64,000 bases of DNA. Origin: Paenibacillus plantiphilus (GTDB lineage Bacteria > Bacillota > Bacilli > Paenibacillales > Paenibacillaceae). The notes below the pieces were generated by a model, which was not told the DNA's origin, did not search any database, and saw nothing but the letters and a program-made list of their open reading frames with translations. Shown here one piece after another: positions 16,410 through 25,300 of this stretch; position 1 is the first letter of the stretch; the number at the start of each line of letters is the position of its first letter. The stretch covers positions 187,115 through 251,114 of the forward strand of contig NZ_CAKMMF010000002.1 of assembly GCF_927798095.1 (NCBI RefSeq), written 5' to 3'. The position numbers and the translations under genes were made by a program.

Positions 16410-17321
16410 ATGACAATGAAAAATTTATTCAACAAAAAAGTTTTAACAGTTATTACAGTCGCATCATTATTAACAGCAATCGGAAGCGTTGTTTATGCTG
16501 ACTCCGCGATCAAGAAAATCAGTGCATTCCAAAACGGCAACATCGCAATCGAAGTAGATGGTCAGAAGATTAATCTCTCTAGCGAGGATGGCATGCTGTA
16601 CCCAATCGTCTATCAGGGTCGCAGTTATGTACCTGCAAAGTATGTAGCAGAATCGTTAGGCGCCCGTGTAGACTGGGATAACAAAAGACAAGTCATAACA
16701 ATTGCTAGCGGTACAGGCGACAACAGTGCGGCGCTTCCTCTTAAAGATGGGAATAGCAGCACAACAGGTTCAAATCAACCGAGTTCGAACTCAAATAAAA
16801 ACGCTAGTTCAAGCTCAACTACTACCTCAAAACCATCAACTTCAACATCTGCAAGTGTGAATGCGAAGAGCTTTTATCCTAAGAATACAACAGCCCAGAC
16901 CATGTTCAATGATAATAAAGCTGCTGCAAAGGCACTTATCGGCCTATACGCCAAAGCATTGAAGAGCAAGGATTTAACTGAAGTTAATGCTTGGCTTAAA
17001 GCCAATATCCAAAAGGATAGATACGATAACGATGCCTATGATCATAGCTCTTCCAGTTTTAAAGATTCTATTGATGATTATAGAAAGTACTATGAGGACG
17101 AATATATCTCCTTTGCCGACAATGCTCTTGCAGCTCTCGCAGCCAATAATCTCTCTTCAAAATCCAAAGTAAATATGGATGAAGAACGCACCAAATGGTT
17201 TGAATATTATGTAGAAGTTTCAGATAAATATGTAAGCCCTGTTACAATAGGCGTTGATTTTCTCTATAGTATCAATGAGGATACCAATCAATATTATTTT
17301 TCCCAAGTCATATTTCACTAA
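16410..17321 (+). CDS. Secreted stalk-domain protein, AT-rich
   Basis: A 303-residue protein with a signal peptide (about 1-27, ending VVYA), a compact stalk domain (about 33-95: IAIEVDGQKINL, GRSYVPAKYVAESLGARVDWD), a Ser/Thr/Asn-rich linker (about 105-150) and a C-terminal helical domain of about 150 residues that I do not recognise. The gene and its leader are clearly more AT-rich than neighbours and prefer A/T-ending codons. AAGGGG precedes ATG 16410. It is bounded on the right by a bidirectional terminator and is probably monocistronic. Confidence 0.8.
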   Translation: MTMKNLFNKKVLTVITVASLLTAIGSVVYADSAIKKISAFQNGNIAIEVDGQKINLSSEDGMLYPIVYQGRSYVPAKYVAESLGARVDWDNKRQVITIASGTGDNSAALPLKDGNSSTTGSNQPSSNSNKNASSSSTTTSKPSTSTSASVNAKSFYPKNTTAQTMFNDNKAAAKALIGLYAKALKSKDLTEVNAWLKANIQKDRYDNDAYDHSSSSFKDSIDDYRKYYEDEYISFADNALAALAANNLSSKSKVNMDEERTKWFEYYVEVSDKYVSPVTIGVDFLYSINEDTNQYYFSQVIFH

Positions 17322-17329
17322 ATAAGCAG

Positions 17330-17376
17330 AAAAAAGATCAGCCAATTCCCGATAAGGAATTCGGCTGATCTTTTTT
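17330..17376. terminator. Bidirectional intrinsic terminator
   Basis: A long stem (AAAAAAGATCAGCC/GGCTGATCTTTTTT outer part, AATTCC/GGAATT inner part) with loop around CGATAA. The A/T tails allow termination in both directions, serving the rightward stalk gene and the leftward SLH gene. Confidence 0.92.
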
Positions 17377-17380
17377 AAAA

Positions 17381-19747
17381 TCAGTTTCTAAGCGATTCTC
17401 CCTGCAGCTCCGCACGAACACTCAGAAAACGGAAGAATGCCGTGGCCGCTTCAGCTCGCGTTACCTCACGATCCGGCACGAAGCTGCCGTTCGTCAGGCT
17501 CATAATGCCCAGTCCTACAGCAATCGCAGCCTGGCCCTTCTGCTCCATATTCCCTGCATCCTTGAACGTGATCGCGAACAGCGAGTCATGCTCGGCAAGC
17601 GTATTGTAGCCAAGTGCCCGAACAATCAGCTCCGCCATTTCCTCGCGATTCACCTTGCCCTCCGGATTGAACGTTCCGTCGCCGCGGTCAATCAAATTCT
17701 GGTCCAGCGCATTTTGAATGTATGGATAGTAATTGGAGCCCGTCCCCACATCATCAAAGGCTGCACTCTCTTTCGTCTGAGCGCTATACATAATCGGCTG
17801 TCGGCCGCTGTTCATGGCAAGCACCAGCATCTTGATCAGCTCGCCCCGCGTAACAACCTGATTCGGCCGCACCTTGCCATCCACAATATCGAGCGCCTTG
17901 TACGCTGCCATCAGCTCCAGCTCCCGCTGCGCCCAGTGCCCCTCTATGTCTGCCGCCTTCGGTTTCTCCAGTTGGGTCTTGTCTCCGGTTTCACTGTTCC
18001 GCCATTCTCCTGTCCCGGCGTCCAGATACACCGATTCATCCAACAATCGCGGCACAAGGCGATAGACCAGCTTGGTCGTCATCTCTTGCTTGCTCTCGCC
18101 GGGTTGGATCTCCCCGGCTGCCATCATAACATTATATTTCTCAACAGGAATTGGTGCCCCATTATAGATGTAGGAGGCCTCCACAATATAAGTAAGCTCC
18201 ATTTTGTAGACCTTCATCCACGCAGCCGCCGCTTCATCACGCGAGATAATCGGAGGTGTTTTCTCCGGGTATTCAAAGGATGACAACTCGCTGTTGTAAT
18301 TACGTATTTCACCCGTAACCGCATCAATGGCTATATGCACCTGTGTATTCTCCACACGGGCCCCGTCCACTTTGCGCTGGAACGAGAAATTATACTGCCC
18401 GCGTTCCGCTTCCTTGCTGATTTGTTCGATTTCCGTGGCACCAGGCTGAACAATATAAAGCTGATGGGTCAGCCAAGGCAGCTGCTGCTCCACGAACTTG
18501 ACCGCTTTGCTCTTGATCTCCTCATAGGGCAGCTGCTTCGCTGTCGCAGCATCTCTATTTTGCATATCCGTATACGAATAATAGCTGCGAATCTCGCCTG
18601 TGCTGCTGTCCACATAAGCGCTGATTGCGCCTTCCTCTCTTCCATTCTTCGTGGACCGCCAGTTCAGCATCCATGCTGCCCTGGTCTCACCTGTAAATTC
18701 ATCCACATACTCCTGATAATTCGCTTCTTCCTGAATCGCATCCGCTGGAATGGTGAAGGCATCCTTCACAACCTGCACCGCTTGTTCACGACTTAAGCTT
18801 TTGCCGCCCTTCGACCTGCTTCCGAGCGGCTTCTCCGTTAACGGTGTCGCTGACGGCATACGTGAATCTCTATAAGAATCCCTCACAACCTCGCCTGTTA
18901 TCGCATCAATCGCGATCGGACTCATCATATAGACAAGGAGGGGGTCCTTAGCATTCCTCGCCCCATAGGGGGTGTAATAAACCAGCTCAGGATTGGATGC
19001 CTCAAGCAGCTTCGCCTCGGCTCCCTCTGTGCTTAACGCCGGCTTCAACCCTTTAAAGTTAACACCCTCCGCCCAGCTCACATCATAAAAGAGAATGATC
19101 CCTTCGCTATCCACCTCTACGTCGATATAGTTGTCCATGAACGGAATATCGCCAACGAGCCGATTGAATCGCAGCGTATGCCGGACCTGACCGTTCAGCG
19201 GCGGCTTCAATTCTGCGCCGTAATCGGCGTTGAACTGAAGCTGATCCTTATAGGCAGACGCCATAGAGGAGACAAAGGTGAGCGCGATTTCGCGCGCCTT
19301 GTCACGATTCACCTTCAATGGATAAGCAGGCTTCGCGTTAGGATTGTCTATATAGGATTTGTATCCTAGCAATACCCCGCTGTCCGCGTCAATCGATGCC
19401 TCAATACTCCCCCTTTGCTTTCCGTTGAGCTTGTATATGAACGATAAATTCCACATATTGCGCTGCTGATTCCAGTCCGAACGTGTATACAAATTCACAC
19501 TTTGCAGCTTATATTCATCGGGTATCTTCACATAGCCGCGAACGAGCGCCTCCGCCTTCTCCTTCGTTATCGTCGTTTTCACCGCCGCTCCCTCCGTCTT
19601 GCCGACATTCGAACCGCTATCTATCACTGCACGGCCGGAATTGGCCTTATCTGCTTGAACAACGCTCGGCACCGCAGCTGTCAAAGCTACAGCGGCTGAC
19701 AATGCCAGCAGCCAATGCTTCTTTCTTTTGTTCCGTTTGCTCATCAT
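17381..19747 (-). CDS. YcdB/YcdC-like repeat protein with three SLH domains
   Basis: An exported protein of 788 residues. The signal peptide (MMSKRNKRKKHWLLALSAA onward) ends near VVQA. Two YcdB/YcdC/PepSY-like blocks follow; each has a KEKAEALV- or REQAVQVV-type helix and a sheet ending in DSGVLLGYKSY or STGEIRSYYSY. The C-terminal 190 residues carry three S-layer homology repeats (DIEGHWAQRELELM, FDDVGTGSNYYPYIQNAL, FKDAGNMEQKGQAAIAV, each with a following TRAE- or NREE-type turn), which tether proteins to pyruvylated cell-wall polymer. ATG 19747 has GGGAGGG 8 nt upstream; upstream codons in frame lack signals. Ends at a shared terminator. Confidence 0.88.
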   Translation of the reverse strand: MMSKRNKRKKHWLLALSAAVALTAAVPSVVQADKANSGRAVIDSGSNVGKTEGAAVKTTITKEKAEALVRGYVKIPDEYKLQSVNLYTRSDWNQQRNMWNLSFIYKLNGKQRGSIEASIDADSGVLLGYKSYIDNPNAKPAYPLKVNRDKAREIALTFVSSMASAYKDQLQFNADYGAELKPPLNGQVRHTLRFNRLVGDIPFMDNYIDVEVDSEGIILFYDVSWAEGVNFKGLKPALSTEGAEAKLLEASNPELVYYTPYGARNAKDPLLVYMMSPIAIDAITGEVVRDSYRDSRMPSATPLTEKPLGSRSKGGKSLSREQAVQVVKDAFTIPADAIQEEANYQEYVDEFTGETRAAWMLNWRSTKNGREEGAISAYVDSSTGEIRSYYSYTDMQNRDAATAKQLPYEEIKSKAVKFVEQQLPWLTHQLYIVQPGATEIEQISKEAERGQYNFSFQRKVDGARVENTQVHIAIDAVTGEIRNYNSELSSFEYPEKTPPIISRDEAAAAWMKVYKMELTYIVEASYIYNGAPIPVEKYNVMMAAGEIQPGESKQEMTTKLVYRLVPRLLDESVYLDAGTGEWRNSETGDKTQLEKPKAADIEGHWAQRELELMAAYKALDIVDGKVRPNQVVTRGELIKMLVLAMNSGRQPIMYSAQTKESAAFDDVGTGSNYYPYIQNALDQNLIDRGDGTFNPEGKVNREEMAELIVRALGYNTLAEHDSLFAITFKDAGNMEQKGQAAIAVGLGIMSLTNGSFVPDREVTRAEAATAFFRFLSVRAELQGESLRN

Positions 19748-19958
19748 TATTATTACCCTCCCAAGGTGCTCTCTAACATTCAATTTCCTATCTATGCCAT
19801 ACCAATTAATAAAACGCTTACATGTATGTAAAAGTTGCACCTTCCCCTGAAAAAATAGAATAGTAGTTGAACCTGCTCAAGAACCGCTTTTCCGCTTACA
19901 GCCACCGATCCATGATCACGCCCATGTAGTGCAGCGGGTCCCACTTTCTTATATATAG

Positions 19959-19983
19959 AAAAAAGACAGCGAGATCCGCTGCC
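19959..19983 (-). terminator. Intrinsic terminator of trxA
   Basis: On the minus strand GGCAGCG and CGCTGTC flank GATCT, followed by six T residues. It starts 37 bp after the trxA stop codon. Confidence 0.85.
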
Positions 19984-20020
19984 TTCATCTTCTTTCTTAA
20001 TAAGCCCCGATAGCTCGATC

Positions 20021-20332
20021 TTACAGTTGACCGGAGATTTTCGTTTTGAGAGCGTCCTTGGATTGCAGACCCACCATTTTATCGACAGGCTGACCATCTT
20101 TGAACAGAATCAGTGTTGGAATGCTCATAACGCCGAATTGGGATGCCAGCTCAGGCTCCTCGTCAACGTTGATTTTTCCAATTACCGCTTGGCCTTGAAG
20201 TTCTGTTGAAAGCTCCTCTACGATTGGAAGCTGCATTTTGCAAGGTCCGCACCATGGCGCCCAGAAGTCTACCAATGAAACGCCGCTCTCGATGCTTTTG
20301 TTGAAATTGTCTTTCGTCAATGCTACTGCCAT
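20021..20332 (-). CDS. trxA: Thioredoxin
   Basis: A 103-residue cytoplasmic thioredoxin that passes electrons from thioredoxin reductase to ribonucleotide reductase, peroxidases and other disulfide enzymes. The WAPWCGPCKM active site has Cys28 and Cys31, and cis-Pro is in MSIPTLILF. Length and C-terminal helix are standard. GAGAGGATG precedes the ATG by about 11 nt. It is flanked upstream by an Rrf2-type regulator on the same strand, about 200 bp away; that gap holds palindromic ATTACGTAAT/GTAATGATTAC sequences but no clear promoter was assigned. Confidence 0.96.
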   Translation of the reverse strand: MAVALTKDNFNKSIESGVSLVDFWAPWCGPCKMQLPIVEELSTELQGQAVIGKINVDEEPELASQFGVMSIPTLILFKDGQPVDKMVGLQSKDALKTKISGQL

Positions 20333-20537
20333 ATGAAATCATCCTCTCAATATTATTACTGACTCCTTGTATGATAAGGGAGTTCCCGTCACACCTTGCT
20401 AATCGAAACGCATTTCTATGCCGATTCACGTGCTGCATTACGTAATTGGTTCACGCAGTTGTTTCACGTAATGATTACGTACTGCTTTCTGCTTGCTGTA
20501 CTTAGCTTCTGCTGTACTTGTTTCTGCTTGCACGGCA

Positions 20538-20963
20538 TCAGCAATCTTTGCATTCATGAATCTGAACCAGCACATCTGAGATGGTTATTCCGTCAAAATA
20601 GATTTCCATCTGCTTCTCGGCCTTGCAGAATATGCTGTCCATCACTTCGTGCATGTTGGAGCCTACGACGCAATCCATATCGGGATCGCCGGAGCACCAG
20701 CTTGGAATGACTGAGCCCTGCGCCATCAAGCGGTAAACATCGGCCAAAGTAACCACCGCTGGGTCCAGTGTCAGCCGATACCCGCCACCGGCACCTTCCC
20801 GCGTGTCAACATATCCTCCACGCCGCAGACAGCTCATCACCTTGCGTATTCTAGCCGGATTCGTGGACACATTGTCCGCAATCGATTCGCTCGAAGCCAT
20901 CCGATCACTCTTGTGAGCCAGGAAGACCAGACTGTGTACGGCAATCGTAAATTCGCTGTTCAT
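20538..20963 (-). CDS. Rrf2-family transcriptional regulator
   Basis: A 141-residue protein with the Rrf2 winged helix: EFTIAVHSLVFLA at the N-terminus, recognition region TNPARIRKVMSCLRRGGYV, and wing GAGGGYRL. Cysteines at CSGDPDMDC and a terminal CKDC could bind a metal or an Fe-S cluster, although the spacing differs from IscR and NsrR. Family members sense iron-sulfur status, NO or cysteine supply. The target is unknown; trxA lies downstream on the same strand. GGGGTG lies about 8 nt before the ATG. Confidence 0.88.
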   Translation of the reverse strand: MNSEFTIAVHSLVFLAHKSDRMASSESIADNVSTNPARIRKVMSCLRRGGYVDTREGAGGGYRLTLDPAVVTLADVYRLMAQGSVIPSWCSGDPDMDCVVGSNMHEVMDSIFCKAEKQMEIYFDGITISDVLVQIHECKDC

Positions 20964-21094
20964 GCTTTACGGCACCCCGCTTTGTACTGTAATCATATCA
21001 GTTACAGTTGGTATTGTCAACGGACGGGAGGCAGTCCTGCTATTATGTGATTGACACGTCAGTTCTATACGATTACAAAGTCGGAGCCGGAGTC

Positions 21095-21163
21095 TCTGTA
21101 TTGATATCTGTATCGTATCTGTATTGATATCTGTATCGTATCTGTATTGATATCTGTATCGAT
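21095..21163. repeat. 23-bp tandem repeat, three copies
   Basis: TCTGTATTGATATCTGTATC plus three bases repeats at 21095, 21118 and 21141, nearly perfect. It lies in the 326-bp gene-free gap between the Rrf2 gene start and the DUF72 gene end. Each unit contains an internal TCTGTAT echo. Nothing else was recognised in 20964-21289. Confidence 0.9.
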
Positions 21164-21289
21164 CAATGATGAAGAAACACGATGCCTCCGCCGACTAACG
21201 GGGACATCTATACATTACCACTTCACCATTATTTGAACCTTGGCCTCGTGCTGTCTCCACCCGCTCCTGTAATGTCAGGCATAACAACT

Positions 21290-22177
21290 TCAACTGAACA
21301 AATCCAATTGTTCCACCTGCTCGCCCTCGGCTTTTGACACAAATGAGCCGCGCGGAGGCAGTTGGCCCAGCATCTCCATCAGCTGCAGCGCATTATCTGC
21401 CGCATCGCCTCCGGAATTGTTGTTGAACAGCACACATACCGTTGCAGAGAGAGATTCCAGCCGCTTCAGACGTTCGGCCCACTCCTCCAGCTCCTGCTGG
21501 CTATAACGGTATAAATAGCGGACATCCCGCCAATTGGGCTGACCGGCGGCGGATACCCAGCCTTCCTTGTTCCGCCCATGCAGCCGGACGATTGTAAGTG
21601 CTTCATCGGATGCGGCTTCAACGATCGGAACCGACCCTTCTCCTGCCTGCGGCTCATCGCAGACCACATGCAGCCAGCCCTCTCGTCTTGCAAAATCAAG
21701 CGTCTTATCCCGCATATCATCCCTATACCAGCTCTGATGTCGAAACTCCAATGCGCAGGGCACATCGCCCATTCGCGCCTTCGCCACCCGCAGTGTTTCA
21801 ACATTGGGCCGGGTACAATCGAACCAAGGCGGGTACTGGAACAGAACGGCCAGCAGCTTGCCCGTCTCCCTAAGCGGCGCGATGGAAGTCAGGAACGCGT
21901 TATACATGACTTCCTCATTATCAAAAGATCCGTACGGGCTGCCACGGGAATGTCCAGTCATCCCTTGGTACGCCTTAACGACAAAACGGAAGTCCGCAGG
22001 CGTCGCCTCGCCCCATCTTTGCATAAGCGCAGGAGCTTGTACCGCATAGAAAGAGCTGTCGACCTCCACGGTCGACAGCCACTGGGCATAGGCTGGCAGT
22101 TTATTGCGGGCCGCCGCTCGAACATCCTTGTACAAGCGGTCATGGTCTCCCCATCCGCACAATCCGATACGGATCAT
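21290..22177 (-). CDS. DUF72 (YecE-like) protein with a clamp-binding-like C-terminus
   Basis: A 295-residue TIM-barrel-like protein of the DUF72 family. It starts MIRIGLCGWGDHDRLY, with family blocks VEVDSSFYAVQ, FRFVVKAYQGMTGH and CALEFRHQSWYRD. Its biochemical role is unknown. The extreme C-terminus, EQLDLFS, matches the bacterial sliding-clamp binding motif (QLxLF), suggesting contact with DNA polymerase clamp; this is inference from the motif. The gene is monocistronic as far as can be seen. The ribosome site AAAGGGG is 11-12 nt from ATG. Confidence 0.88.
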   Translation of the reverse strand: MIRIGLCGWGDHDRLYKDVRAAARNKLPAYAQWLSTVEVDSSFYAVQAPALMQRWGEATPADFRFVVKAYQGMTGHSRGSPYGSFDNEEVMYNAFLTSIAPLRETGKLLAVLFQYPPWFDCTRPNVETLRVAKARMGDVPCALEFRHQSWYRDDMRDKTLDFARREGWLHVVCDEPQAGEGSVPIVEAASDEALTIVRLHGRNKEGWVSAAGQPNWRDVRYLYRYSQQELEEWAERLKRLESLSATVCVLFNNNSGGDAADNALQLMEMLGQLPPRGSFVSKAEGEQVEQLDLFS

Positions 22178-22373
22178 CTACTCAGCAGCCCCTTTCATCG
22201 GGTTCTCATCATTATCCTATCAATCCAGCCTGACTTGGTCACCAGCCCCTTAATCCACCAGGCTTCCTCACTGGATCATCCATACACCCAGGCTTGGTCA
22301 CTCGCCGTCAATCCACGAGCCCTCATCACTAACCCTCATCACTAGCCCGTCGATCATTCAGGCTTCCTCGCTC

Positions 22374-25300
22374 TTACTCCTCATGGCGGTCCAGCCACTG
22401 GCGGATCATCGACAGCAGCTGCGCGCTGTTGACCGGCTTCGTGATGTAATCGGAAGCTCCTGCTTCCAGGCACAGCTCGCGGTCCCCCTTCATTGCCTTT
22501 GCCGTTAGCGCAATGATGGGCAAATCCTTGAATCTTTCCTTCTCGCGAATTGCGCGAGTCGTCTCGTAGCCGTCCATTACAGGCATCATAATATCCATCA
22601 GCACAATATCGATATCAGACGTATTCTCCAGTATGGAGATAGCATCATGCCCATTCTCTGCTGGAATTACTTTCATATTATGCCGTTCCAATATTGTCGT
22701 CAACGCAAAAATATTCCGAATATCATCATCAACGACAAGCACCTTCTTATATTCGATCATCTCATCCGATTGATGCTTCAGCAGCTTCTCCCGCGCCCCT
22801 TCCGGCAGATTCTCCGCCAGTCGATGCAGGAACAATGTCGTCTCATCCATCATTTGCACCTGTGATCGCACTTCCTTCACCACAGCCGACTTCAACAGCT
22901 CCTCCAATTCGCGCTCTTCTTCACCGGTGAGCTTCCTGCTTGGATAGAACACAACAGGGATATGCTTATTCTTCCCATTGAGCCCCATCTCTCGCACGAA
23001 CTTCGGAAAGTTCATATCCGGCAGATCATTATCGGCCAGCACGCATTCGAACTCCTTGGACTTCAATTGATTCAACGCTTTTCTGGCCGTATCAACAGCG
23101 ACAATTTTCAGATCCGAATTATTGATCAGCTCCACATAATGCTTGCGGCGCTGCGCATCATTGGCAACGACAAGCAACTGATGCACCCGCTTGTCCGCGA
23201 AGCTGTTCAGCTTGTCCAGCGCATTATCCAGCTCCTCATTATTGACCGGCTTGCAAATATAATCTTTGACCCCCTTGCACATCAGGTCGATTTCATCCTC
23301 TTCAACCGATATGACAAGAACCGGAATATGCCGAACCTTCAAATCATTCTTCAAATGCTCGATCACCAGCCAGCCGTCGGTATCCTTTAATCGCAAATCC
23401 AACGTAATCGCAACAGGCATATATTTGTGCGCCAGCTCCAGCGCATTGGAGCCCTTGTTCGTGATCACAACCTTGATTCCCTTCTTGCGCAGCATGTCCA
23501 ATAAAATCTCATTGAATTTCAGATCGTCTTCAATGACCAGGAAGACCCGATCCCCCTCCCGGATATGCTCCCTGTCATCCTCAATCTCCACATCCGGCAG
23601 CAAGCTGAAGCTCCGTCCCTGCTTAGGCGGCGTCACATCAATCACTTCGGGCACATATCTGGGCTTGGGATCTGCTTCGATAATTTCTGTGTCCAGCGGC
23701 AAATACAGGTTGAACGTGCTTCCCACATTCTCCGCGCTGTGCAGCGTAAGCTCTCCCCCCAGCATGGCGGCAATCTCACGCGAGATTGCAAGCCCCAGTC
23801 CTGTGCCTCCATACTCGCGATTGGTGCTTCCGTCCGCCTGCTGGAAAGCTTCGAAAATAATTCCCTGCTTCTCTTCCGGAATGCCGATGCCGGTATCGCT
23901 TACGGAGAAGCATAGAACCATTTTCGCCCGGTTCAATAGCTCATTATCGGGACTCCACCCATTCATAGCTCTGCGAATATAGAGCATGATCTGCCCTTTC
24001 TGCGTGAATTTGAACGCGTTGGACAGCAGGTTCTTCAGAATCTGCTGAAGCCGCTTCGTATCCGTTACGATAACGCCAGGAACATCAGTGTCTATCTTGA
24101 TCCGGTAATCCAGCTCCTTATGCTCGACAAGATGGCGGAACGTCCGGTCCAGACCGTCTGTCAGAACGGCTATCGACAATTCATTGTAATCCGGTGATAC
24201 AGTACCCGACTCAATCTTGGACAGATCAAGGATATCATTGATGAGATTGAGCAGGTCAAGCCCGGAGTCCTGGATCGTCTTGGCGAATTTCACCTGATAG
24301 TCGGACAGGTTGGCATCCGGATTCTCAGCCAGTTGCTCGGCCAACAGCAGCAAGGAATTAAGCGGTGTCCGAAGCTCATGCGACATGTTCGCCAAAAACT
24401 CGGATTTATATCTGGAGGTCAGCGCCAACTGCTCGGCTTTTTCTTCCAAGAAACGCTTGGCAAGCTCTACCTCGTTATTCTTGCTCTCGACCTCTGCCTT
24501 CTGGATGACCAGCAGCTTCGCCTTGTCTTCCAGCTCCTCATTCGTGTTCTGCAGCTCCATCTGCTGCTTCTGCAGCTCCTCCGTAAGCGATTGGGACTGC
24601 ATGAGCAGTTCCTCCGTCCGCTGGTTCGCCTGCATCGTATTGATCACAATACCGATCGACTCTGTCAGCTGATCCAGGAATGCGATATCGATCGCGCTGA
24701 AGGGACGGAAAGAGGCAAGCTCCAGCACAGCCAGCACCTGATCTTCGAAAATAATCGGGAGCAGCACAATATTAAGCGGCGGCGATTCACCAAGACCCGA
24801 CGAAATAACGACATAATCGCTTGGCACGTTCGTCAGTAGAATACGCTGCTTCTCAATCAGGCATTGCCCCACCAAGCCTTCTCCGGCCCGGAACTGGCTG
24901 GAGAGATGCTTGCGCTGCTGATAGGCATAGCTCGCGAACAATGCGAGCGATTGCTCGCCTTTCATTGGCTCGTTGATATAGAATACGCCATGCTGCATCG
25001 ACACAAGCGGAGCCAGCTCCGACAAAATCATGCGGCATACCGCATTGAGATCCCGTTGTCCCTGGAGCAGCCTGGAGAACTTCGCCAGATTCGTCTTAAG
25101 CCAATCCTGCTCCATATTAATCCGCGTCGTTTCCTTCAGATTCCGGATCATCTCATTAATATTGTCCTTGAGCGTAGCGACTTCGCCTGCTGTCGCAACG
25201 TCAATCGTGCGCGACAGGTCTCCCTTCGTCACTGCAGTCGCCACATTCGTAATTGCGCGCACCTGAGTCGTCAGCGTGCTCGCCATATAGTTAACATTAT

